The notes under the pieces are model-generated. The model did not search any database. It was not told the origin of the DNA and saw only the letters and a list, made by a program, of their open reading frames with translations. This document shows, in pieces, positions 44,678 to 54,800 of a stretch of 64,000 bases of DNA. The translations under genes were made by a program, and so were the position numbers. Numbering within the stretch: position 1 is the first letter of the stretch; each line of letters starts with the position of its first letter. Source of the DNA: Bacillus niameyensis. GTDB taxonomy: Bacteria > Bacillota > Bacilli > Bacillales > Bacillaceae_C. The stretch lies in NCBI RefSeq assembly GCF_001375535.1, contig NZ_LN831197.1:1141160-1205159 (forward strand), given 5' to 3'.

Positions 44678-45866
44678 GTTCTCTTTTCTCCTTATTCTTT
44701 ATGCGTCCATATGTTAATGTTCGCCATAATTTTTCAATTGGACCATATTTAAATTTTGATAACCATAGCTCCGCTAGTATTACTTGAATAACATAAATGG
44801 CAATCGCAAGCCATGTCCCTGAACTCATTGAGATTTGTCCATAAAGCCCTAATCCGTATTGATAGAAAATCAACGTTCCAATAAGTGATTGTGTTAAATA
44901 AAGTGTAATGGACATTCTTCCCGCAGATGCTAATGGTTTGAACAGTTTTGCCATAAAATTATTAGACATGATCATAACAATTAAAGCTATATAAGAAATC
45001 GCTAATAAAGGACCGCCAATCATATCTTGAATGTATTGGATGCTAATCGATGGTTCAAATAGTAACGGAAGCATTTTTCCAGTTAAACCCAAAATAAGAA
45101 AGACAATAAATATAATGAGCCATTTCTTTCTTTGATTATGCGCTTTCTCTAACCATTTTAACTTAGCTGCACCTGCACCTATCATCATTAACGGCAAGAT
45201 CATAAAAATTAATACGATGAAGTTCCCTGCGCCATTTCCATATGACCAATCCTGGAATCTTTGTATCGTAATCTCCCAGAATGTGCCATTCGCATAAACT
45301 TCTTCAGATTGTTGTAAACTCAAAATATCGGTAAAATCTGCAAGTGTTGTAGTATCCAATAGAGAAATGAGTACAAGCAGTCCCCCCATTAATAATTGTG
45401 GCAATATGTATACCGCTGTGCCGATCGCTAGTAAAAGTGGCCCTGACAATCGTAACAATGGTAATAATAAAAGCCCCATAATTGCATATGTGATTAAAAT
45501 ATCACCATGCCAAATCAAAAAGGCATGAATGACTCCAAACAAAAGTAAAACAATTAATCTCCTAACCGATATTTTCCAAAAAGAAGTGCCCTTCAATTTG
45601 GAACGTTCTTGCATAATCACCATTCCATAACCAAACATCATTGCAAATATCGGATAAAAACTTGCCTGAACAAGGATATCAATCCACATATAGACGTCTA
45701 AATCACCATATTTCCACCATTCGTATGGGTTGTAATAACTCATTGGTGAATGAAAACTAATCATATTAACAAGTAAAATACCTAACAATGAAAAGCCTCT
45801 TAATACATCAAGCGACTGAATCCGCTCTAATGATGAAGTAGGGCCAATTTTTTGCTTCAATTCCAT
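44658..45866 (-). CDS. DUF418 family membrane protein
   Basis: 402 residues, about ten hydrophobic helices. SLDVLRGFSLLGILLVNM at the N-terminus and the C-terminal GRMSITLYLTQSLIGTLIFY are the two signatures of DUF418 (YeiB/YxaH) proteins, relatives of membrane acyltransferases with unknown activity. The ATG at 45866 has GGGGGAG close by. It heads a transcript with yisK. Confidence 0.9.
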   Translation of the reverse strand: MELKQKIGPTSSLERIQSLDVLRGFSLLGILLVNMISFHSPMSYYNPYEWWKYGDLDVYMWIDILVQASFYPIFAMMFGYGMVIMQERSKLKGTSFWKISVRRLIVLLLFGVIHAFLIWHGDILITYAIMGLLLLPLLRLSGPLLLAIGTAVYILPQLLMGGLLVLISLLDTTTLADFTDILSLQQSEEVYANGTFWEITIQRFQDWSYGNGAGNFIVLIFMILPLMMIGAGAAKLKWLEKAHNQRKKWLIIFIVFLILGLTGKMLPLLFEPSISIQYIQDMIGGPLLAISYIALIVMIMSNNFMAKLFKPLASAGRMSITLYLTQSLIGTLIFYQYGLGLYGQISMSSGTWLAIAIYVIQVILAELWLSKFKYGPIEKLWRTLTYGRIKNKEKREHEIHHI

Positions 45867-45917
45867 ACTCCCCCTATATTTTTCTAATCTTTATTGTAAC
45901 TTCCCAATCCGTGAATC

Positions 45918-45944
45918 ACAAATTCTATCTGTATTCATACTATA
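45918..45944 (+). promoter_or_regulatory. Candidate sigma-K promoter for gerP
   Basis: AC at 45918-45919, 16 bases, then CATACTATA (45936-45944), matching the sigma-K pattern AC-N16/17-CATANNNTA. gerP operons are transcribed in the mother cell by sigma-K. It lies about 160 bp before gerPA, with a repeat in the leader. Confidence 0.5.
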
Positions 45945-45961
45945 TTTTGAAACAGATTAAA

Positions 45962-46010
45962 AGATAAAGTGAAACTTCAATCAGTGGAGCTTTCTTCTCT
46001 CCCTCAGCAC
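45962..46010 (+). repeat. Intergenic repeat, family B (partial copy)
   Basis: GATAAAGTGAAACTTCAATCAGTGGAG is nearly identical to the opening of the element at 35352. The pairing arm is then degraded (CTCCCTCAGC). It lies in the probable gerP leader. Confidence 0.65.
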
Positions 46011-46104
46011 TCTAAATTTTCTGTTAATTGTTGATGGGGACGGTTCTGCAGTAAGTAAATCAAGATAAAGACAGGATACTTTTTAATAAAGGATGTGATC
46101 CGTT

Positions 46105-46326
46105 GTGCCTGGATTTGTGGGTGCAGTTCAAATAGTCAGTATGGGCTCATCTGGGGTTTTTAATATAGGGGATGTTTTCCAGGTACATCCTGTATCCACT
46201 TCTAAAGTGTTCGCGGGAGCAGGATCCTTCAATACTGGCGACAGAGTCGAAATTATTAATCATAACTCTGCAACTTATACGTATGATGCAGACCTTATGG
46301 ATCAACCTATAATGTTTACTTTATAA
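46105..46326 (+). CDS. gerPA: Spore germination protein GerPA
   Basis: 73 residues. PGFVGAVQIVSMGSSGVFNI and the end YDADLMDQPIMF match GerPA. GerP proteins are coat-located and help germinants pass through the spore coat; mutants germinate slowly unless coats are stripped. Start is GTG at 46105, with GGATGTGATC upstream. First of six genes; the GerPF-like fold recurs at the operon end. Confidence 0.95.
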   Translation: MPGFVGAVQIVSMGSSGVFNIGDVFQVHPVSTSKVFAGAGSFNTGDRVEIINHNSATYTYDADLMDQPIMFTL

Positions 46327-46357
46327 ATCAGATTATTAATTCTTCGGAGGAAAGGTT

Positions 46358-46582
46358 ATGAAAATTAATGTCCAGCAAACCATTTGTATTCAAACGATCA
46401 AAATTGGAGCGATCACGAATTCTTCCGTCCTTCAAATAGGTACTTCTGGTATCATCACCCCCTCGGCTCATTTGTATAATACAGGTGGTTTTAAAGCGGC
46501 CGCACCTCAAGTACCAAAAGGAGAAATTGCTACAGAATTCGAAGAGGCAACCCAACAACCAACCCTTGTCCCCCTTACTTAA
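46358..46582 (+). CDS. gerPB: Spore germination protein GerPB
   Basis: 74 residues. KINVQQTICIQTIKIGAITN and SVLQIGTSGIITPSAHLYNT are GerPB features, including the short beta-rich repeats shared by GerP proteins. The ATG follows CGGAGGAAAGG, 31 bp after gerPA. Expected in the coat with the other GerP proteins. Confidence 0.95.
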   Translation: MKINVQQTICIQTIKIGAITNSSVLQIGTSGIITPSAHLYNTGGFKAAAPQVPKGEIATEFEEATQQPTLVPLT

Positions 46583-46614
46583 TAGTGATGATTTACTGAA
46601 AAGGTGGTTTCATA

Positions 46615-47238
46615 ATGGATCATTATCTTCAACAACTCTATCATTATACAAAACGCCAACAAAAAGAAATTGATCTTCTTAAATCTTCTGTTCAGTCGTT
46701 AGTGCAAGAACTTCAAGCTTTGAAGGAAAAACCAGCGATTACTGTAGAAAGGCTAGAATATAAATTTGACCAATTGAAGGTTGAAACCCTAGAAGGAACA
46801 TTAAATATTGGGTTAAACCCAGCCGACTTAGGAGGAATTGAGGAGTTATCAGTTCCTGGACAAATAAACAACAATGCAGTTAATTCTTCATCTGAAATAC
46901 TCAAAGAACCTTTACTACGCAGATTGACTAAGGATATCGACCAGACATTCGATACGATGGTAAAAGATGTTGAGGAACAGGCTGGGTACGAAATCGATAA
47001 GAGCTATTATGAACTTATGAAACAGGATATTCAGAGGCAATTGCCTGCAAGAGTCGACTTTTATTTGCAACAATTTAGAAGCCAAAATACTAAAGAAATT
47101 TCTGAAGAAGAATTGCAGGAACAAATTCATAAAGCAATAGTAAATGATGTTCAGAGGGGAATCCATACTTTCATTACACAATTGCCGAAAAATGTTAGAA
47201 CAAATCAATCTGAAAATGGAAAGGACGATAATAAATGA
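46615..47238 (+). CDS. gerPC: Spore germination protein GerPC
   Basis: 207 residues, the largest GerP protein. An N-terminal coiled coil (about residues 1-45, YHYTKRQQKEIDLLKSSVQS) is followed by a beta segment (LEYKFDQLKVETLEGTLNIG) and a helical C-terminal part. It overlaps gerPD by four bases (ATGA). In B. subtilis GerPC depends on GerPA for coat localisation and is needed for the others. Confidence 0.93.
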   Translation: MDHYLQQLYHYTKRQQKEIDLLKSSVQSLVQELQALKEKPAITVERLEYKFDQLKVETLEGTLNIGLNPADLGGIEELSVPGQINNNAVNSSSEILKEPLLRRLTKDIDQTFDTMVKDVEEQAGYEIDKSYYELMKQDIQRQLPARVDFYLQQFRSQNTKEISEEELQEQIHKAIVNDVQRGIHTFITQLPKNVRTNQSENGKDDNK

Positions 47239-47429
47239 TCCTTAATGTTGTAAATCGGGAATTATCAGTTGGGAATATTGATATTATGGGGGTTACTACT
47301 TCCTCACTATTGCTAATTGGGGATGCAAATATGATTCAATTAGCGTCTACATTTGATACTCCACCAGAATCATTAATTATCGGTCCTTTTGAACCTATAA
47401 CTGAGGAAGATGAAATTGTGGCAACGTAA
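47235..47429 (+). CDS. gerPD: Spore germination protein GerPD
   Basis: 64 residues. LNVVNRELSVGNIDIMGVTT and SLLLIGDANMIQLAS are typical of GerPD. The ATG overlaps the gerPC stop, and its own 3' end overlaps gerPE by 20 bases, so the three genes are translationally coupled. Confidence 0.93.
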   Translation: MILNVVNRELSVGNIDIMGVTTSSLLLIGDANMIQLASTFDTPPESLIIGPFEPITEEDEIVAT

Positions 47430-47784
47430 TTCGATCGTTCAGACTATATTTGTGAATAACATCATATTTAGTTCAGTTTTGGAGATTGGTGATTCCATAC
47501 AAACGAAAGCAAGTAGCAAAGCACTAGCTGACCATAGACAACACTCTATTTTTTTAGGAAATGAAGGGAGTTTTTCCGCCTATCCGACTTTTTCAGAGCC
47601 CATTCCACTACCAATATCATCACTTTCCGCTCCCATCATTCACAAACACCATGATTTACCTAATATAAATGTGAATCATATAAAAATCACTGGTATGTCA
47701 GCATCTGCCGTTGTTCAAGTTGGAAATACAAACAATGCCTATATGGAATCCCGCGTTAAGCATATTAGACATCTTCCTGAATAA
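47410..47784 (+). CDS. gerPE: Spore germination protein GerPE
   Basis: 124 residues. Two beta-rich repeats (RNSIVQTIFVNNIIFSSVLE and NVNHIKITGMSASAVVQVG) are separated by a less ordered linker. Matches GerPE in size and order. It begins within gerPD. Confidence 0.93.
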   Translation: MKLWQRNSIVQTIFVNNIIFSSVLEIGDSIQTKASSKALADHRQHSIFLGNEGSFSAYPTFSEPIPLPISSLSAPIIHKHHDLPNINVNHIKITGMSASAVVQVGNTNNAYMESRVKHIRHLPE

Positions 47785-47805
47785 CAGAAAGGAGGTCTGT
47801 AGTCT

Positions 47806-48024
47806 ATGCCAGCTATTACAGGACCGATTCAAATATTTAATATTGAAGGAGGCACTGTTCATTTCGGTGATACTGCTGTCATTTCACCAAAATCAGCTAG
47901 TAAAGCAAGTACTGGTTCTGGCTCTAGCAGTTCCGGCGCACTTGTAACCACCATTAATGGTGTGAGTGTGACAACAATGATCGATCCTAATCTAATTGAT
48001 CAACCAACTTTTGGGAATAATTAA
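47806..48024 (+). CDS. gerPF: Spore germination protein GerPF
   Basis: 72 residues. PAITGPIQIFNIEGGTVHFG and the end DPNLIDQPTFGN match GerPF, with a Ser/Gly-rich linker between. It has an AAAGGAGG ribosome site. Similar to GerPA in its ends, consistent with old duplication. The terminator follows. Confidence 0.95.
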   Translation: MPAITGPIQIFNIEGGTVHFGDTAVISPKSASKASTGSGSSSSGALVTTINGVSVTTMIDPNLIDQPTFGNN

Positions 48025-48064
48025 AAAGCTGCCCCTCAACATAAAAGTTGCAGGGCAGCTTTTT
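48023..48064. terminator. Shared terminator of gerP and addA
   Basis: AAAAAGCTGCCC pairs with GGGCAGCTTTTT, with CTCAAC/GTTG extending inward. A/T ends make it work for both converging transcripts. Confidence 0.9.
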
Positions 48065-48065
48065 C

Positions 48066-51000
48066 TTACATTTCCAAAAAATGACCACCATCAAAGAAAT
48101 ACAAATACTTACCTATTACTTTTTTTCCAAGAATTTCTTGGATTGCCCGTTCATAAAAATTCAACTGTGTGCGATACCGATTAGCTAATGTGTTCTTTGC
48201 TTTAGGAAAACCACCAGCAAATTTCCCGTGTATCGTATCGGTCTTATAATCAATTAGATAGACCCCAGTCTCATCCTCCAATATACAGTCAATAATTCCT
48301 TGCACTAATACATTTTCATTTTCCCCATCCCAATCAATGTATACCTCTTTAGCAGGAACCCCAATTGTAAAAGGAACTTCTCGTTGTATACTACGTGCTG
48401 AAAGCATTTTCTGTCCAATTTCTGTTTCAAAAAAACGAACAATTTGTTCACATGAAACGATTTCAGCCTGCTCTGCTGTAAGTATCTCTTTCTCAACTAA
48501 CTTTGCTAAACAAGTTTGAACAGATAATAAAGTCGGAACGTCTTCTAATGGAATATGTTGCATAACAGTATGCATTGCCGTACCATACTCCGTCGGCGAT
48601 AAATGCCCTTTTTCCTTCATAAATTTTGGCCGATCATAAACTGCTTTAGGATCACGTTTAATAAATCTTGTGTCACTCGTTTCATCATTAACTTCAAAGA
48701 TTCTTTTTAATTCCGTGACGGATTGTTTAGACATCTTACTTGTTGCTTGGCTATGAGAGTACTTCCATTGTAGTCTGGATATCACTTCTGTATTTCGAGC
48801 AGAAGTCATCAGAAATGGCTTTTCGGCTTTTATTGTATTAAGCCATTCATCTTCCATATTGTCTTCTCTAGTCGGCTCTTCTGAGAAATCCTCTCTAGAA
48901 AAAATGTCCATTTTCCATAAAGAAGGATGTTCTAAATAATGCCCTTCTCCCTTTTCAGGAAAAAAATCAGAGCCTTCCTCGTGTCTCATTAGAGCCATTC
49001 CTAGCCAATCTAAATAAGAGACAGCACTCGAACGATCATGATCACGAAGCAACCAGTCCGAATGATGAGCAGCCTTTAACCATTTCTTAACTTCCTTATC
49101 GGCATTTTTGGCACTGCCAACCAAGTAGAGTTTTTCTTTTGCTCTTGTCATAGCTACATATAAGACACGCATCTCTTCCGCAAGAAGTTCCATTTTTTTC
49201 TTTTTCCGTAGAGCAATTTGCGGTAAAGAAGTGTATGAAATCCTTTTTTCAGAATCCACATATTTACTAGCAAATCCAAACTCTTTGTCAAATAGATAGC
49301 TACTATTAATATCTCTCATATTAAATTTCCTGCCAATTCCTCCAACAAAGACAACCGGAAATTCTAGCCCTTTACTAGAGTGAATCGTCATAATTCGGAC
49401 GACATCTTCCTCTTCGCCTAATGCATGTGCAACTCCTAAGTCATTACCACGTTCTCGCATTCTCTCAATGAACCGTAAGAAACGAAATAACCCCCGGAAA
49501 GTGGTTTCTTCATATTGGCGAGCACGGTCATATAACGCTCGTAAATTAGCTTGTCTTTGCTTCCCTCCTGGAAGTCCCCCAGAAAATTCATAAAATCCAG
49601 TATCACGATAAAGTTGCCATATCAATTGTGACAAGGCCCCTTCTCTTGCTAAACCTCGCCATTTTCCTAGTTGTTCTATAAATTCGGAAGTTAACTCCCA
49701 GGCATGGATATAACGATTGTCTGCTGATGTAGAAACAAATTTTTTAACTGCTTCATAATAGCTCCCCCTCTTGGATTGCAAACGAATATAGGCAAGCTCT
49801 TCTTCATCCAATCCGACAATAGGTGAACGAAGTACTCCAGCGAGAGGAATGTCTTGATCCGGATTATCGATAATTTTTAGTAAAGACATCATGATTGAAA
49901 CTTCCGTTGTTTGGAAATATCCATTTGATAAATCTGCATAGCCTGGAATTCCAGCCGCTTTTAATTCCTCCATTATATCCGATGCCCAACTTAAAGAACG
50001 AACAAGGATAACAATGTCCTTATAACGAATTGGTCGCTCGTTTTTAGCTTTTAAATCATAAATAGGTTTCCGCTCATCAATGATTTCCCTTATTTTTCGG
50101 GATATAAAACGAGCTTCTAGACGCGATTGTTCAAGCTCAACTCTATCAAAACTTTCTTCATTTGTTCCCTCTTGATCCACTTCTGATTTTTCAGATTGAT
50201 CAAGGATTGCTATCTCTACAGGATAAAGATTGTCAGATATGACTGGATAAGCCGATCCTTTCACGAGTTCGGCTGATTCGTCATACTCAATTTCACCAAC
50301 TCCAGTTCCCATGATTTGTTTGAATAAAAAATTTGTTGCATCTAAAATCTCACTTCTACTTCTAAAATTACGAGATAAGTCAATACGGAGACCCGTCTCA
50401 TTACCTTCTGAAGTAAAACGAATATACTTATCCAAAAACAAATTAGGCTCTGCTAGACGAAAACGATAGATAGATTGCTTGACATCTCCTACCATGAACA
50501 AATTACCATTGAATTCTTCGCCGTTTGAAATTAATCGAATAATCGTTTCTTGCACCATGTTGACATCTTGATATTCATCGACTAATACTTCTGTGAATTG
50601 ACTGCGGTAAGAAAAAGCTACTTCCGATGGTTGAGGCTCCTGCTCACCAGCTTGTTGCTCAACTAGAATATCAAGACAAAGATGTTCTAGGTCAGAAAAG
50701 TCTACAATACCTTTCTCAGCCTTTTTTATTGCAAACTGTCTTGAAAATCGTTTAACTAGCTCAATGAGACTCTCTAATTCCGGCTTCATCCCTCGCATAT
50801 CTTTCAAAAAATATTCAGGTTTTCTCGAAAAGAATTCTTTCTGCAATTTTTCAAGGGCACTTTTGGCATTCTTTCTTAATTGATCGGCCTCTTTAACTAG
50901 ATTCGGGTCGTACTCATCACCTTTACATGGTTTCGCTCTAGAAAATTTCCATTGATTCATAACATCGTACAATTGCTCCCATCCCTCGTACGCAGCTTGT

Positions 51001-51821
51001 TCGATATTTTCGATAATCAATAGATCATCTTGGAAGTTCTCGAATCTAGGGGCTGGTCCCCCTGGCATTCTAGCTAATTCCATTGCCTGACTTATATTCT
51101 CTTTAGCAGCCGATAATTGTAAAGATATATCAAATTTTAATACATCTATGAAGGGCAACTCCTCAACACTCATACCCTCTGTAACATCATACATTTCAAT
51201 AATTCTGTCTAGCCATTGATCAGGATTTGGGTGTGAACGTGAAAAATCATAGAGTTTAAGGACCAGTTCCTGTAAGGCAAGATCACTTCGATCATTAGTA
51301 AAAGTGTCTACTAGTCGAAAAAAACGTTCGTTTTCTTCTAAACCGTATTGAGCTTCAAATAAATCATCAAGTACTTCATCTCGCAGAAGATCTGATTCAG
51401 TTTGATCCGCTATTCGAAATCCTGGATCAATATCAACTAAATAATAATACTTACGAACAACATTTAAGCAAAACGAATGAAGTGTGGAGATAGCCGCACT
51501 ATTTAATAGCCCGAGTTGTCTGCGTAGATGAGAGGATAACGGATCATGACTAATCGCCTTTTCCAACGCCTCTCCAATTCGATGCCTCATCTCAGCTGCT
51601 GCTGCATTAGTAAAAGTTGCAACTAGTAATTGATCGACATTAATGGGATCCTTTTCAGCTAATATTTTCTGAATAATCCTTTCAACTAAGACAGCTGTTT
51701 TTCCCGAGCCTGCTGCAGCCGCTACGAGTATATCTTGATCTTTTGCCATAATCGCCTTCCATTGGTCATCTGTCCAATGAACAGTATTAGGCTTTATTGG
51801 AATCGCTGTTTTCATGATCAA
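48066..51821 (-). CDS. addA: ATP-dependent helicase/nuclease subunit A
   Basis: 1251 residues. UvrD-type helicase with Walker A AAAGSGKT (about residues 35-42), LVDEYQDVNM (Walker B), helicase motifs through LYVAMTRAKEKLYL, and a C-terminal nuclease domain with LIDYKTDTIHGK. With AddB it processes double-strand ends to Chi for RecA-dependent repair and acts in transformation. It starts at TTG 51821 (AAAGGAG six bases upstream) or the ATG two codons later, and overlaps the end of addB. Confidence 0.96.
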   Translation of the reverse strand: MIMKTAIPIKPNTVHWTDDQWKAIMAKDQDILVAAAAGSGKTAVLVERIIQKILAEKDPINVDQLLVATFTNAAAAEMRHRIGEALEKAISHDPLSSHLRRQLGLLNSAAISTLHSFCLNVVRKYYYLVDIDPGFRIADQTESDLLRDEVLDDLFEAQYGLEENERFFRLVDTFTNDRSDLALQELVLKLYDFSRSHPNPDQWLDRIIEMYDVTEGMSVEELPFIDVLKFDISLQLSAAKENISQAMELARMPGGPAPRFENFQDDLLIIENIEQAAYEGWEQLYDVMNQWKFSRAKPCKGDEYDPNLVKEADQLRKNAKSALEKLQKEFFSRKPEYFLKDMRGMKPELESLIELVKRFSRQFAIKKAEKGIVDFSDLEHLCLDILVEQQAGEQEPQPSEVAFSYRSQFTEVLVDEYQDVNMVQETIIRLISNGEEFNGNLFMVGDVKQSIYRFRLAEPNLFLDKYIRFTSEGNETGLRIDLSRNFRSRSEILDATNFLFKQIMGTGVGEIEYDESAELVKGSAYPVISDNLYPVEIAILDQSEKSEVDQEGTNEESFDRVELEQSRLEARFISRKIREIIDERKPIYDLKAKNERPIRYKDIVILVRSLSWASDIMEELKAAGIPGYADLSNGYFQTTEVSIMMSLLKIIDNPDQDIPLAGVLRSPIVGLDEEELAYIRLQSKRGSYYEAVKKFVSTSADNRYIHAWELTSEFIEQLGKWRGLAREGALSQLIWQLYRDTGFYEFSGGLPGGKQRQANLRALYDRARQYEETTFRGLFRFLRFIERMRERGNDLGVAHALGEEEDVVRIMTIHSSKGLEFPVVFVGGIGRKFNMRDINSSYLFDKEFGFASKYVDSEKRISYTSLPQIALRKKKKMELLAEEMRVLYVAMTRAKEKLYLVGSAKNADKEVKKWLKAAHHSDWLLRDHDRSSAVSYLDWLGMALMRHEEGSDFFPEKGEGHYLEHPSLWKMDIFSREDFSEEPTREDNMEDEWLNTIKAEKPFLMTSARNTEVISRLQWKYSHSQATSKMSKQSVTELKRIFEVNDETSDTRFIKRDPKAVYDRPKFMKEKGHLSPTEYGTAMHTVMQHIPLEDVPTLLSVQTCLAKLVEKEILTAEQAEIVSCEQIVRFFETEIGQKMLSARSIQREVPFTIGVPAKEVYIDWDGENENVLVQGIIDCILEDETGVYLIDYKTDTIHGKFAGGFPKAKNTLANRYRTQLNFYERAIQEILGKKVIGKYLYFFDGGHFLEM

Positions 51822-54800
51822 TTTCGACTCCTTTCATCTTTTCAAGTACATCATCTAATGGCCATTTAGGTATTTCACGATAATCATTTCCCCCTAAATT
51901 CTGATCAAACTGACAAACTGGTTTGAATGGACAAAATTGACAAGGAGTTCGATCAGCTAATCGATACGGCGCAATTTCAACTTCTCCTGAAACAATCCGA
52001 TCACCTGATTGTTGATATAAATTTCGAACATAGTTCTGTAACGCACCGAAATCTTCCCTACTAGCAGCATTTGATCTTGCCGTAAGATTCCCATCTTTTT
52101 TTAAGCCTGCCGGAACAATATCTGAACTACCTGTGGTTAAGCTACTATCCATTAACTGGATAACTTGTGAATTCCCAAGTAATAATCCTTTCATTTTAAA
52201 CTTTTTTAATAGTTCTTTCTCTACATCCTCGATTGTCGTTATATCATCTCCATTGATCATCGGATTGTGCACATGGAAATAGAGTACACCTGCGGGAAGT
52301 GCATTCTTTCCAATTAATTTAACAGAATGGGTTAACACAATATCTAAATAAGTGAGCATTTGTAACGACAGCCCATAATACACTTCATTAAGATCAATTT
52401 CTCTAGAACTGGATTTATAATCAATAATACGTAAATAAATGTTATCATTATCTTCCGCTTTATCGACTCTATCGATCCGCCCTTGCAGTTGCATTTTCGT
52501 CCCATTTTTTAGTGTGAAAGAAAGTGGCGGAAGTTCTTTTGCTGGTCCAAAGGTTAACTCAAGCCCAACAGGTTTAAATCCACTTAGCTTGGATTGAGTA
52601 CCAAGAATCAGCGATGCTCTCGTTATAATCCTTTCTAGTTTTCTCATAATGTAAATATAACGATTGGAACTTAATAGAATCTGATTAAATAGTTTTGGAG
52701 CAAGCTGTTTGACAGCCTCTCTTGCAAACCTCTCACATTCACGTTCAGTGAGATTAGCCCATGATAATCCTTCCCTCTCAATAGCATCGGCAATCCATTT
52801 AAGTGCTGCATGGAATAGATCTCCAATATGTGGCGCTTCGAGCTTGAAAACATCCCTTTCATGAAGCTTAAGTCCATGCGAGCTAAAATGAGAAAATGGA
52901 CAACCATGAAACATTTCCATTCTGGAAACACTAGCCAATATTTCCTTCCCATATAGATCCTGACTCGTTGTCTCTGATAACTGAACTACTTCATTGCGGT
53001 AGTAAAGACTAGATAAAATTCGGGTTGCCTTTCGTTTTAATTGAGGATTGTCCATATAATAATTAAATACATCCCACCAAAAGTCAGGTATAGGGTAATG
53101 TCTTTTCTTCAATTGCAATTGAGCAGATAAATAGGCAATTGCCGTTGTTGGATGAGAAATATAGGCGAATTGTTCTTCTTCTGCCAATTCCCCAGGATCA
53201 TTCACTTCGTAATTCTCTTCAATTTCTTGGAATATATCTTTTATCCTTTTTACATATGGGGAAGGAAGCATTGCTTTCCCCTCATCATTTGCTAAAGGGT
53301 AAGATATATATAATCGGCTCTGCGGAGTAGTAAAAGCTCGGTAAGCAACAAAATCCTCGTCTAATAACTTCTTTTTCCCACTTGGTGCAACTTCTATTCC
53401 AACATTTACCAAAGCATCGCGATCTTCATCTGATAGTATTCCCTCATCTCCATGAGCCTTTGGCAATACACCATCGTTTAGACCAACAACAAAAGCAACT
53501 CGAATTCCATACAAACGGGACTGCTCCATGTCAGCAATAAAAACTTGGTCAAGCGCAGGTGGTATTAAAGAAAATTTTGCTGCTTCTAAACCAGAATCTA
53601 ATATTGCAATAAATTTCGGAAGCGAGATTTTTTGATCTCCCAAAACTTCAACAAATTCATCCAATAATCCTATAACTGTATTCCAGGCTTGATCATATTC
53701 CCTTGCGGAGACTAATTGACCTTTTTCTTCTGCCGCGAAACTTTTATCTTCCAATTTACTAGGAATATCGTGTTCCTCAATAAAACGATAAACTGCTTCA
53801 CAAAGTCCCCGACCAGTTTGTGCACCTTTCAAGCGTTTAGAAAGCTTTAATAGTGGCTGAATTACGAGATCTCGTGAATCATTAATTTCATCTTCCATTT
53901 TCCTCTCTGCATCCGTTTGAACTACTCTTTCCATTTCAAGCCCAACGTAGCGTTTATAAGGCCATCTTCGCTTATTCGTCCATTGCTCACCCTTTACTCC
54001 ATGCGAAAGGACATAATTTTCCAGCCTATCCATTCTCTCTCTAATCAATTCTGGTTTAGATTCACTTGGAAACAAAAGCTCCGTTTTAACCACTCGAAAA
54101 ATGGGTTCATAGCGCCAATGACTACTGATTGCTTCTAGTGAGCTACGAATAAACTCAATGAATGGATGATTTAACATCGTTCTTTTTTGGTCATGGAAAA
54201 ATGGAATATCATAATCACGAAAAACCGTTTGAAGCGTTTCTTGATAATCCTGCCCATTTCTTATAAGAACAGCAATATCTTGATAGCGATACCCTGACTC
54301 CATGACTAATTTACGAATTTCTCGCGCGATACTTTCTATTTCTGCACGTCGATTAGTTGCAATTTTTAAGGCAATAGCTGGTTTTTCGTTATAAGGTTTA
54401 GATGGGCGTTTTTCAAATTGACTTTGGAGATGTTGTAAACTTTTATCTTCAAATTTTGGCGAATCAGCAAGATAAACATCGTCTTCTATTTCAATTTCAT
54501 TTGTTCTTGCCATTTCAAACAAAATTGAATAAGTGTCCCCTGTCATTCTAAATAAGTATAAGTCATCTGGTCTCGTTCCAAATTTGAAAGGCCGATCCAA
54601 CATAAGGGCAATTGAAACCCGTTTACATGTTTTCATTAACTCCCCAATCACTAAATATTCCTGTGGGGTAAAATTTTGGAAGCCATCAATGTAGATCTCA
54701 GCATTTTTCAAGTAATTAGATTCACTAATTGAATTTGCGAGTAGATGTAAATAGTCATCTGAGCCAATGTATTTTCCTACTAATGCTTGCTCAAATTTGC

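Noticed and set aside
48023-48064. Attachment site or small RNA at the gerPF-addA junction
   Set aside because: The inverted repeat is a simple bidirectional terminator between convergent genes, and no mobile gene is near.
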